Shown here: in pieces, positions 1 to 6,747 of the stretch
How positions within the stretch are numbered: position 1 is the first letter of the stretch
How the letters are laid out: every line of letters begins with the position of its first letter
Assembly (NCBI GenBank): GCA_905215635.1
Contig: CAJMQX010000011.1
Coordinates: 1 to 11,586 of the forward strand
Source of the DNA: an uncultured bacterium
GTDB lineage: Bacteria; Bacillota_I; Bacilli_A; RF39; UBA660
Length of the DNA: 11,586 bases
Direction of reading: 5' to 3'
Notes under the pieces: generated by a model
Told to the model about the DNA's origin: nothing
What the model saw: the letters and a program-made list of their open reading frames with translations, nothing else
The model's database searches: none
Made by a program: the position numbers and the translations under genes

Positions 1-1012
1 AGATATGCTAATACTACTGATGGATTATCTAAAGTATCAAGATATTTATATAGTATAGGTTATAAAAGTAGAACAGGTAAAAGAATAGATACAACAATAC
101 TAACTAGAATTATAGAAAATCCTAAATATAAAGGATATTATTGTGGACATAAATCAAAAGTATTAGATTATCGTACTAAGCAAAAGAAAAGATTAAATGA
201 ATCAGATTGGATTGTTTATAAAGATTATGATAATGTTCCACCAATAGTATCTGAAGAATTATGGGAAAGAGCTAATATTAAATTAAAACAAAGACAAGAT
301 AGTTTTACTAATCGTGCAGTTAATAAAACAGTATTTCAAAATAGATATACTTATTCGGGTAAAATATATTGTGGCTGCCATAATCTTACATATCATAGAT
401 CGAGTGCTGGAAAAAGAAAAAATAATCCTGTGTGGGAATGTCAGGTTTATAGGAAAGAAAGTTTAAAAGGATGTTCTAATCCTAGAGTATTTGAACTAGA
501 ACTCGATGAAGTATTTAAAGATATGTTTAATAAATTATTTAAAAGAAGAAATACTATTTTTGATGAAATATTAAACGAATGTAAAAACTATTTAGAAACT
601 AATAATAATGAATCAGATATTAAAAGTTTAGAATCTAAAATAATACTCTTAAATAATAAAAAAGATAAATTACTAGAACTTGTTATGGAAGAATACTTAT
701 CTAAAGATGATTACAAGAAACAAGTAGATTTAATTAATGAAGATTTAAGTATATATCAAAGTAAAATAAATGAATTAAAAAATAATAAGAAAAATAAAAA
801 CTATACAGAAAATAAAATTAACGAAATTAAAAAAGCATTAGAAAAATGTTTAGAAGATGATAAATGTTATAGTGATGTATTTAATGAAATAATAGATAGA
901 ATAATAGTCCATAAACAAAATAATAAACAAATTAAATTAGATATTTTTATTAAGACAGGAGAAAGTATAAATATACTTTCTGATAATTTAGGTAAAAAGT
1001 TTCATTTAATAG
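1..1012 (+). mobile_element. Right end of an integrated element inserted in a PBP gene
   Basis: Sequence left of about 1010-1016 belongs to a serine-recombinase element. Sequence to the right is the conserved 3' part of a class B PBP gene, beginning with codons for TPIQQITAVSAVINGGT. In the PBP frame a TAG stop sits at 1010-1012, directly before the Thr-Pro codons, which places the border there to within a few bases. Serine integrases share only a very short core between their sites, so the exact crossover cannot be fixed from one side. The left border, cargo and size lie outside the window, so phage, ICE/IME or a sporulation-excised 'skin'-like element are all possible. Confidence 0.82.
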
Positions 1013-1053
1013 ACTCCTATACAACAAATAACAGCTGTATCTGCTGTTATTAA
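1..1053 (+). CDS. Large serine recombinase (site-specific integrase), C-terminal 350 residues; 5' end outside window
   Basis: The frame is open from base 1 to the TAA at 1051-1053, so this is the C-terminal part of a longer protein; the GTG at 430 is internal. Visible in order are the end of a recombinase domain (about residues 1-100, with TILTRIIENPKYKGYY typical of that family), a zinc-ribbon region (about 117-160; Cys at 124, 126, 147, 158), a lysine/glutamate-rich coiled coil (about 190-285) and a short beta-rich tail (NEIIDRIIVHKQ onward). This is the architecture of large serine integrases of phages and integrative elements, which join attP and attB. The catalytic resolvase domain with its serine lies upstream and is not seen. 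The first ribbon pair is CxC rather than the usual CxxC. The gene is the last of its element and runs across the junction at about 1010-1016, so roughly the last 13 residues (ending NNSCICCY) are encoded by the interrupted PBP gene. Confidence 0.9.
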   Translation, partial: RYANTTDGLSKVSRYLYSIGYKSRTGKRIDTTILTRIIENPKYKGYYCGHKSKVLDYRTKQKKRLNESDWIVYKDYDNVPPIVSEELWERANIKLKQRQDSFTNRAVNKTVFQNRYTYSGKIYCGCHNLTYHRSSAGKRKNNPVWECQVYRKESLKGCSNPRVFELELDEVFKDMFNKLFKRRNTIFDEILNECKNYLETNNNESDIKSLESKIILLNNKKDKLLELVMEEYLSKDDYKKQVDLINEDLSIYQSKINELKNNKKNKNYTENKINEIKKALEKCLEDDKCYSDVFNEIIDRIIVHKQNNKQIKLDIFIKTGESINILSDNLGKKFHLIDSYTTNNSCICCY

Positions 1054-1687
1054 TGGTGGCACGTTATATAAACCATATGTTGTAAAAAGAATAGTTGAAC
1101 CTAATACCAAAGAAATAATTAAAGAAAATAAATCTACTGTTGTAAGAAAAGTTATCTCAAACGAAACAAGTGAAACTGCCCGTATGGCTCTAGAAACTGT
1201 CGTAGCATATGGTACTGGTCGTAATGCTTATATTGAAGGATATCGTGTTGGAGGTAAAACTGGTACTGCTCAAAAAGTACAAAATGGTGTTTATTTACAT
1301 GGTAATTATATTCTATCATTTATTGGTTTTCTCCCTGCTGACAATCCTCAAGCAGTAGTATACGTAGCTATCGATAATCCTAAAGGTATTACTCAATATG
1401 GTGGTACCGTATCTGCTCCTATTGCTAAAAATATCATGTTAGATATTATTGATAAATTAAAAATAGAAAAATCTGAATATACATTAGAAAAAACTTATAA
1501 TTGGTATGATACTAAATATGCAAAAGTACCAAACGTAATTGGCTATTCTATTGATGATGCTAAAAAAGAATTAAAAAAGTTTACTGTAAACTATTCTGGT
1601 AATGGTTCTAATATCTTAGCCATATCTCCTAGTCCTGGTACTATTATTCCCGAAAACTCTACTATTAAAGTTCTACTTGGCAATTGA
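1013..1687 (+). pseudogene. Class B penicillin-binding protein (FtsI/SpoVD type), 3' fragment cut off by the element
   Basis: Frame reading from 1013 gives TPIQQITAVSAVINGGT, the well-conserved stretch before the last transpeptidase motif of FtsI/PBP2B/SpoVD proteins. KTGT is at 1256-1267 (context RVGGKTGTAQ), and one PASTA domain occupies about 1525-1684 (from KVPNVIGYSIDDAKK to the end). These enzymes cross-link septal or spore peptidoglycan outside the membrane, and the catalytic SxxK and SxN motifs must lie upstream. They are absent here, so this 224-residue piece cannot be an enzyme by itself. The ATG at 1184 is an internal Met in RMALETVVAYGTG with no convincing ribosome binding site. 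Position directly before mraY and ftsW fits pbpB/ftsI or spoVD of a dcw-type cluster; which of the two cannot be decided. The rest of the frame is undamaged, so insertion looks recent or precise excision restores the gene. Confidence 0.88.
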
Positions 1688-1775
1688 CATATAATTTAAA
1701 TTATACTAGATGATTGACAACTACATGTAAAATTCTAATTATTTTAAGTATTAACATAATCTTTTATGTTATAAT
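1684..1775 (+). promoter_or_regulatory. Possible mraY promoter region and leader hairpin
   Basis: Two TTGACA hexamers occur at 1684-1689 and 1714-1719, but neither has a good -10 at 16-18 bp. A perfect TATAAT lies at 1770-1775, 16 bp before the AAAGG at 1785-1789, with no recognisable -35 at normal distance. An 8-bp perfect inverted repeat (1752-1759 and 1764-1771, loop TCTT) lies just before and overlaps the TATAAT; it is all AT except one G-C pair, so it is more likely a protein site or chance than a terminator. The element upstream would break any operon promoter, so mraY must be served by something local or by element read-through. Confidence 0.35.
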
Positions 1776-1797
1776 AACTATGAAAAGGAAGTGAATT

Positions 1798-2790
1798 ATG
1801 CTAACTTTAACAAAATCATTATTTGCTCTAATGATTGGATTTCTAATGGCCACTGCGTTTGGATTAGTTGCTATTCCTTTATTAAAGAAAATTAAAGCTG
1901 GTCAACGTATCAACATTTATGTTGAAAATCATCAACGAAAATCAGGAACCCCAACCATGGGTGGTTTAATATTTATTATTCCTACGATAATAACTACTAT
2001 TATTTTAATTGCTACTAATAAAATAGAATTTTCTGTTAACTTATTAATTGTTATGTTTGTCTTTATTTCATATAGTTTAATTGGCTTCCTTGATGATTAT
2101 CTAAGTATTAAACAAAATCAAAATAAAGGACTAACTCAAACTCAAAAGTTAATTCTTCAATTTATAGTAGCCTTAATATTCTATATTTTATATCGTAAAT
2201 ATACTAATAATAGTTCTATCTTAGAAATAACTCTTTTAAATATCAAATGGAACTTAGGTTGGTTCTATGGAATATTCATCTTGCTATTATTAGTAGGTTC
2301 TTCTAATGCTGTTAATCTAACTGATGGTCTAGATGGTCTAGCCGGAGGCTTATCTGCTATTGCTTTTCTAGCATTCGGTTTAATATCTTGGGGTAGTTAC
2401 TGGATAGAAGGATATCAAGATATGGGTATCTTCTGTTTCATCCTAGTAGGTTCTGTTATGGGATTTCTAGTATATAATACTAATCCTGCTAAAGTATTTA
2501 TGGGTGATACTGGAAGTCTTACTTTAGGTGCAACTCTTGCTACTATTGCTATTCTAACTAATCACGAACTATCTTTAGCTGTAATTGGCGGTGTCTTTGT
2601 AATAGAAACCCTAACCGTTATTATTCAAATAACATCAGTAATTCTATTCAAGAAAAAAGTCTTCTTAATGACCCCTATTCATCACCATTTTGAAAGATTA
2701 GGATGGAAAGAATCTGATATTGTAAAACTATTCTGGATTATTGGTTTCTTATTATGTTTATTAGCCTTAATCTATGGTGTATGGTTATAA
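1798..2790 (+). CDS. mraY: Phospho-N-acetylmuramoyl-pentapeptide-transferase (MraY)
   Basis: Integral membrane enzyme that transfers phospho-MurNAc-pentapeptide from UDP-MurNAc-pentapeptide to undecaprenyl phosphate, making lipid I on the cytoplasmic face. Hallmarks are FLDDYLSIK with Asp99-Asp100, NAVNLTDGLDGLAGG with Asp176 and Asp179, VFMGDTGSL with Asp237, and the TPIHHHFE triple-His motif at 293-299. Length (330 aa) and about ten hydrophobic segments are normal for the family. Translation starts at an ATG preceded by AAAAGGAAGTG at good spacing. It follows the PBP fragment by 110 bp and precedes ftsW, as in dcw clusters, but murD does not intervene. The target is essential in walled bacteria, so the gene must be expressed despite the element upstream. 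Confidence 0.97.
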   Translation: MLTLTKSLFALMIGFLMATAFGLVAIPLLKKIKAGQRINIYVENHQRKSGTPTMGGLIFIIPTIITTIILIATNKIEFSVNLLIVMFVFISYSLIGFLDDYLSIKQNQNKGLTQTQKLILQFIVALIFYILYRKYTNNSSILEITLLNIKWNLGWFYGIFILLLLVGSSNAVNLTDGLDGLAGGLSAIAFLAFGLISWGSYWIEGYQDMGIFCFILVGSVMGFLVYNTNPAKVFMGDTGSLTLGATLATIAILTNHELSLAVIGGVFVIETLTVIIQITSVILFKKKVFLMTPIHHHFERLGWKESDIVKLFWIIGFLLCLLALIYGVWL

Positions 2791-2813
2791 CACTTCAACT
2801 GAAGTGTTTTTTT
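2789..2813 (+). terminator. Intrinsic terminator after mraY
   Basis: Perfect 8-bp stem AACACTTC/GAAGTGTT (2789-2796 and 2801-2808) with loop AACT, leading into T7 (2807-2813). It overlaps the mraY stop codon. It lies only 37 bp before ftsW, so it either separates the two genes or attenuates transcription into ftsW. Confidence 0.85.
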
Positions 2814-2849
2814 CATATTTAAAACATATACTTTAATAAGGATGATATT

Positions 2850-3929
2850 ATGAAAAAAATCGATAAAACTTTATTAATTGCTGTCATTATTTTATCATTG
2901 TTTGGTCTTTTAATGATATATTCTTCTTCAAGTATTTGGGCTTTATATAAATTTAATGATCCCTATAAATATCTTAAAAGCCAAGCCATCTTCTTATTAA
3001 TAGGATATCTAATAATCTTTATAGTATCTAATATAAATTATAATATTTATAAGTTATATAGTAATAAAATTCTTCTTGGATGTATTATTCTTTTAATTTT
3101 AGTATTAATTCCTGGTATTGGTTCTATTAGAAATGGTTCTAGAAGTTGGTTTGGTATTGGTTCGTTTGGTATTCAACCTAGTGAATTTGCTAAACTAGGT
3201 CTAATAATTTTCACATCTAAGTATCTAACTACTAATAAAATTAAAGATATTAAAACTTCTGTTCTCCCTATCTTATTAGTAGTTATTTTCATATTTGGTC
3301 TTATTATGCTTCAACCTGATTTTGGTACTGGTATTATTCTAGTTATGACTATTATTTGTCTATTATTTGTATCCGGTGTTAATATGAGTTTCTTTGTAAA
3401 AATAGGTATTCTAGGTCTCATCGGTATAGTTATATTGATAATTATTGCCCCATATAGATTAGTAAGAATTACATCTTTTCTAAATCCCTGGGCTGATCCT
3501 CTAGGTAGTGGTTTTCAAATTATTCAGTCTTTATATGCCATTGGTCCTGGTGGACTACTAGGTATGGGATTAGGTAATTCTATCCAAAAACATTTCTATC
3601 TCCCAGAACCCCAAACAGACTTTATCTTCTCTATCATTAGTGAAGAATTAGGTTTTGCTGGTGTCTTAATAGTATCCTCTCTATTCATAACTATTATTTA
3701 TAAAGGAATATCTATCTCTTTAAAACAAGAAGATAATTTTGCTAAATATTTATCTTTTGGTATATCTTTCTCACTAGCTTTTCAAACTATTCTAAATCTT
3801 ATGGTAGTAATTGGTCTAATTCCTGTTACTGGTGTAACTCTACCCTTTCTATCATATGGTGGTTCTAGTCTCTTAGTATCTATGACTTATATTGGTATTC
3901 TCTTAAATATATCTAAAAATAAGAACTGA
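2850..3929 (+). CDS. ftsW: SEDS-family peptidoglycan glycosyltransferase (FtsW/SpoVE)
   Basis: Polytopic membrane protein of the SEDS family, which polymerises lipid II into glycan strands together with a class B PBP partner. Motifs in order are IQPSEFAKLGLI (108-119), QPDFGTG (155-161), GPGGLLGMGLGNS (232-244), LPEPQTDFIF with Asp257 in the place of the catalytic SEDS aspartate, EELGF (265-269) and PVTGVTLPFLSYGGSS (325-340). At 359 aa with about ten hydrophobic segments it has normal length. AAGGA at 2838-2842 sits 7 nt before the ATG. FtsW rather than RodA is preferred from the position beside mraY and the PBP gene; SpoVE cannot be excluded. Its natural partner would be the interrupted PBP upstream. 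No good promoter of its own was found between the terminator and the start codon. Confidence 0.93.
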   Translation: MKKIDKTLLIAVIILSLFGLLMIYSSSSIWALYKFNDPYKYLKSQAIFLLIGYLIIFIVSNINYNIYKLYSNKILLGCIILLILVLIPGIGSIRNGSRSWFGIGSFGIQPSEFAKLGLIIFTSKYLTTNKIKDIKTSVLPILLVVIFIFGLIMLQPDFGTGIILVMTIICLLFVSGVNMSFFVKIGILGLIGIVILIIIAPYRLVRITSFLNPWADPLGSGFQIIQSLYAIGPGGLLGMGLGNSIQKHFYLPEPQTDFIFSIISEELGFAGVLIVSSLFITIIYKGISISLKQEDNFAKYLSFGISFSLAFQTILNLMVVIGLIPVTGVTLPFLSYGGSSLLVSMTYIGILLNISKNKN

Positions 3930-3950
3930 AAAAATCAGTTCTTATTTTCT
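3918..3950. terminator. Bidirectional terminator shared by ftsW and uvrB
   Basis: Perfect 12-bp stem (3918-3929 and 3935-3946) with loop AAAAA. On the + strand it is followed by TTTTC after the stem bases; on the - strand the stem leads into a run of T from the A tract before 3918. The left arm contains the ftsW stop codon (3927-3929) and the right arm ends 2 bp from the uvrB stop codon, so one hairpin closes both convergent genes. Confidence 0.9.
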
Positions 3951-5901
3951 ATTCACTTTCCATCTCAAAAATTATATCTCTAAGTTCCATCGCTTTTTCA
4001 AAATCAAGATTTTTAGCAGCAAGCTCCATCTCTTTAGTAAGTTTATCTATCAAGTTATCTTTCTCTTTCTTACTCATCTTTTCTTTTCTTTCTTTCTTAC
4101 CATCTGTATCTTCATTAGAAATTAATTCTCTTATTTCTTTAATAATTGTCTTAGGTACTATTCCATGTTCTTGATTATATTCTTCTTGTATCTTTCTTCT
4201 TCTAGCAGTCTCATCTATTGCTACTTTCATAGAGTCACTTATTGTATCTGCATACATTATAACTTTACCATGTTCATTTCTAGCACATCTTCCTATTGTT
4301 TGAATTAAACTTCTTTCACTTCTTAAAAATCCTTGTTTATCTGCATCCATAATTGCTATTAAAGATACTTCAGGAATATCTATCCCCTCACGAAGTAAAT
4401 TAATGCCTACTACTACATCATATACTCCAAGTCTTAGATCACGGATAATCTTCATTCTTTGTAAAGTCTTTACCTCATTATGTAAATAAGCTACTTTTAT
4501 ATCTATATCTTTCAAGTAACTTGTAAGTTCTTCAGCCATTTTAATAGTTAAAGTTGTAATAAGAACTCTCTCATTTTTCTCTTTTCTATCATCTATTTCT
4601 TTGACTAAATCATCTATTTGATTTTTACTAGTTTTCACTTCAATAATAGGATCAAGAAGTCCTGTCGGTCTAATTATTTGTTCTACATATTTATTATTAA
4701 CTAACTCTAATTCATAATCTCCTGGTGTAGCACTAACATATATTGCTTGACTAATTTTCTTTTCAAATTCATCAAACTTAAGTGGTCTATTATCAAGTGC
4801 ACTAGGAAGTCTAAATCCATAATCTACAAGATTCATCTTTCTAGCTCTATCTCCATTATACATTCCTCTTACTTGTGGAAGTGTTACATGAGATTCATCT
4901 ACTATTAATAAGAAGTCTTTAGGAAAGAAGTCTATTAATGTAGTAGGAGTTTCTCCTTCTCCTCTTAAAGCTAAATGTCTTGAATAATTTTCTACCCCTC
5001 GACAAAAGCCTGTTTCAAGAAGCATCTCAGTATCATAATTAACTCTTTCTCTAAGTCTTTGCTCTTCTATTAATTTATTATTATCTAAAAAGTATTGTCT
5101 TCTTTCTTCTAATTCTTTTCTTATTCTTTCTACTGCTACTTTTAATTTATCATCACTTGTTACAAAGTGTGAAGCTGGAAATATTGATACACTTTTCTTC
5201 TCTTTAAGAATAGTTCCCGTTACTGTATCAAATTCACATATACGATCTACTTCATCACCAAAGAATTCTATCATAATACCATTCTTTCTCTCATATGCTG
5301 GTATTAATTCTACAACATCTCCCCTTACTCTAAAAGTACCTCTCTTTAAATCAAAAGTACTTCTTTCATAAAGCATATCAACGAGTTTTTCTAAAACTTT
5401 ATTTCTCTCTACTACATCTCCCTTATTGATAGTAAGCATCTTCTTTTTATATTCTTCTACTTCACCAATACCATATATACAAGAAACTGATGCTATTACT
5501 ATAACATCTCTTCTAGATAGTAAACTAGAAGTAGCTTTATGTCTAAGTTCATCTATCTCATCATTTATCTTAGCATCTTTCTCTATATATGTATCAGTAC
5601 TAGGAACATATGCTTCTGGTTGATAATAATCGTAATATGATACAAAGTATTCAACAGCATTATCTGGAAATAATTCTTTAAATTCACTATATAATTGTCC
5701 AGCAAGAGTCTTATTATGAGCAAGTATCAAAGTAGGTTTATCTACTTCTTTTATAACATTAGCTATTGTAAATGTTTTACCTGTACCAGTTGCTCCTAAC
5801 AATACCTGATCTCTTTTCCCTTCTTTTACTCCTTTAACAAGTTTCTCTATTGCCTTAGGTTGATCACCACTAGGCTTATATTTACTTACTAAGTTAAACA
5901 T
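3949..5901 (-). CDS. uvrB: Excinuclease ABC subunit B (UvrB)
   Basis: DNA-damage recognition helicase of nucleotide excision repair; it receives damaged DNA from UvrA and recruits UvrC for incision. Visible are Walker A GATGTGKT (36-43), the beta-hairpin region [12 protein letters not shown] (89-100) that clamps DNA, the DESH Walker B, SATPGDYE, the C-terminal helicase motifs [10 protein letters not shown] and QTIGRCARN, and a C-terminal UVR domain (last 40 or so residues, [12 protein letters not shown]) that binds UvrC or UvrA. At 650 aa it is full length. AGGAGG at 5908-5913 is placed ideally for the ATG. It stands alone: no uvrA is adjacent, unlike the common uvrBA order. No clear LexA/SOS box or promoter was recognised upstream. 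Confidence 0.98.
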   Translation of the reverse strand: MFNLVSKYKPSGDQPKAIEKLVKGVKEGKRDQVLLGATGTGKTFTIANVIKEVDKPTLILAHNKTLAGQLYSEFKELFPDNAVEYFVSYYDYYQPEAYVPSTDTYIEKDAKINDEIDELRHKATSSLLSRRDVIVIASVSCIYGIGEVEEYKKKMLTINKGDVVERNKVLEKLVDMLYERSTFDLKRGTFRVRGDVVELIPAYERKNGIMIEFFGDEVDRICEFDTVTGTILKEKKSVSIFPASHFVTSDDKLKVAVERIRKELEERRQYFLDNNKLIEEQRLRERVNYDTEMLLETGFCRGVENYSRHLALRGEGETPTTLIDFFPKDFLLIVDESHVTLPQVRGMYNGDRARKMNLVDYGFRLPSALDNRPLKFDEFEKKISQAIYVSATPGDYELELVNNKYVEQIIRPTGLLDPIIEVKTSKNQIDDLVKEIDDRKEKNERVLITTLTIKMAEELTSYLKDIDIKVAYLHNEVKTLQRMKIIRDLRLGVYDVVVGINLLREGIDIPEVSLIAIMDADKQGFLRSERSLIQTIGRCARNEHGKVIMYADTISDSMKVAIDETARRRKIQEEYNQEHGIVPKTIIKEIRELISNEDTDGKKERKEKMSKKEKDNLIDKLTKEMELAAKNLDFEKAMELRDIIFEMESE

Positions 5902-5990
5902 AATAAACCTCCTTTTTTAAAATATATGACAATTTATGTTAACTCTAATAATAACTCAGAATTGATTTAACGACTTAGTTTTCTACAGCA

Positions 5991-6385
5991 TCAATTAGAT
6001 TTAATTGATTTTATTTGATAAAATTGTCTTTCTTCTTTTCTATCAATTCTAATTAGCTTTTGAAAATGTGCCTAAGATAATTTGATCGCCACTGTAAACA
6101 ATTTTGGATAGGACTCATATAATCTATGCATTCTTCTTATTGAAAAGCCATTATCAAATTCATTTGTTAATTTATTAGATAAAGCTTCAATTATTTTTTT
6201 ACATATCTTGAATTATTATATAATTTCAAAGTTATTTTACCTACACCTCTATCATTGTTGTGCCTATGTGTTTTAACATTCTAGTTCTAGTATTTATAAC
6301 TTTTTCCTTTATATCTTTATAAATTGTATCAACTTCAGATACTTCACCATCATTTAATGTTAAACTATTATCTTTTTTTATTCAT
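5991..6385 (-). pseudogene. Decayed DUF1016/YhcG-type (PDDEXK nuclease family) N-terminal domain
   Basis: Conceptual translation in shifting frames from an ATG at 6385 matches the N-terminal domain of DUF1016 proteins in order: DTIYKDIKEKVINTRTRM, then a GVGKI stretch (family: W-IGK-I), then KKIIEALSNKLTNEF, DNGFSIRRMHRLYESYP, and after a stop AHFQKLIRIDRKEERQFY (family: LSWSHY..L..I......FY). The family often accompanies restriction-modification or defence loci. Damage is a one-base shift at the A7 run right after the start codon (6372-6378), a stop after the TTMIEV codons with a frame change, and TAG at 6072-6074 exactly where the conserved Trp of LSW-H should be. The C-terminal nuclease half is missing. 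Recognition rests on memory of the family consensus, not a search. Confidence 0.75.
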
Positions 6386-6431
6386 TAAATTATTCTTTTT
6401 TAATTTTTTTACAAAATAATATCATATACTC

Positions 6432-6458
6432 CAGCTTGTTCCAAAACGGAACAAGCTG
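6432..6458. repeat. Isolated strong hairpin (perfect 11-bp inverted repeat)
   Basis: CAGCTTGTTCC (6432-6442) pairs perfectly with GGAACAAGCTG (6448-6458) around loop AAAAC. It is far more GC-rich than its surroundings, but no T run follows on either strand, so it is not a standard intrinsic terminator. It lies 47 bp upstream of the decayed DUF1016 start. It could be an operator, an attenuator relic or an end-associated repeat of a lost element. Confidence 0.7.
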
Positions 6459-6542
6459 ACTCTCTATTTAATCACTCTATGATAGTAAATCTTTATAAAT
6501 TGAAAAAATCTATTTTTATATTTGCATTTAACCTAACATTCA

Positions 6543-6614
6543 CTATCTTATCACAATATATAAACTTTCATTACCGTTTTCTTCATCAATAATAAATTTA
6601 TATTTAGTTACCAA
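6543..6614 (-). pseudogene. Short coding-like scrap, unidentified
   Basis: The minus strand reads VTKYKFIIDEENGNES then LYIVIR before a TAG, with a protein-like composition unlike the surrounding AT-rich noise. Another frame continues shortly after with NVRLNANIKIDFFNL. No start codon with a ribosome binding site is seen (a TTG at 6614 is the only candidate). I do not recognise the family. It lies just downstream of the minus-strand promoter at 6629-6657, which suggests the remains of a gene once driven by it. The rest of 6386-6747 shows nothing else beyond the hairpin, this promoter and the terminator. Confidence 0.3.
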
Positions 6615-6628
6615 CAACCACTACACAA

Positions 6629-6657
6629 ATACTACCATAACAAAATTATATTGTCAA
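6629..6657 (-). promoter_or_regulatory. Minus-strand sigma-A-type promoter facing the decayed region
   Basis: Consensus TTGACA (6652-6657), spacer of exactly 17 bp, then TAGTAT (6629-6634) preceded by TGG, an extended -10. It points left, towards the unidentified scrap and the DUF1016 remnant, with no intact gene before uvrB. It may be a relic, or uvrB may be transcribed from it with a leader of roughly 700 nt. Confidence 0.6.
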
Positions 6658-6709
6658 TATTTTTTCATACATTTGTTTGTATAGCTATAAAATTATCTCT
6701 CCAGTAAAC

Positions 6710-6739
6710 AAAAAAATAGATCCATAATTAATGCATCTA
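6710..6739 (-). terminator. Intrinsic terminator closing the nadE-nadD-kinase operon
   Basis: On the - strand TAGATGCAT (6731-6739) pairs with ATGGATCTA (6717-6725), one G-G mismatch, loop TAATT, followed by seven T (A run 6710-6716). It lies 8 bp beyond the kinase stop codon. Confidence 0.8.
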
Positions 6740-6747
6740 TTATGTAC

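Noticed and set aside
430..432. GTG as start codon of the recombinase
   Set aside because: The frame is open and protein-like back to base 1 with recombinase-domain and zinc-ribbon sequence, so 430 is internal.
1184..1186. ATG as true start of a small PBP-like protein
   Set aside because: Conserved PBP sequence continues in frame upstream to 1013 and there is no good ribosome binding site; it is an internal Met of a truncated gene.
5426..5623. Small + strand frame inside uvrB
   Set aside because: It lies wholly in the antisense of conserved uvrB codons and has no ribosome binding site or recognisable protein.
5902..5990. LexA/SOS box or clear promoter just upstream of uvrB
   Set aside because: No sequence resembling the Bacillota SOS consensus and no -35/-10 pair with normal spacing was found.
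6372..6378. Phase-variable A7 tract switching the DUF1016 gene on and off
   Set aside because: The gene has further stops and frame changes downstream, so correcting this run would not restore it.
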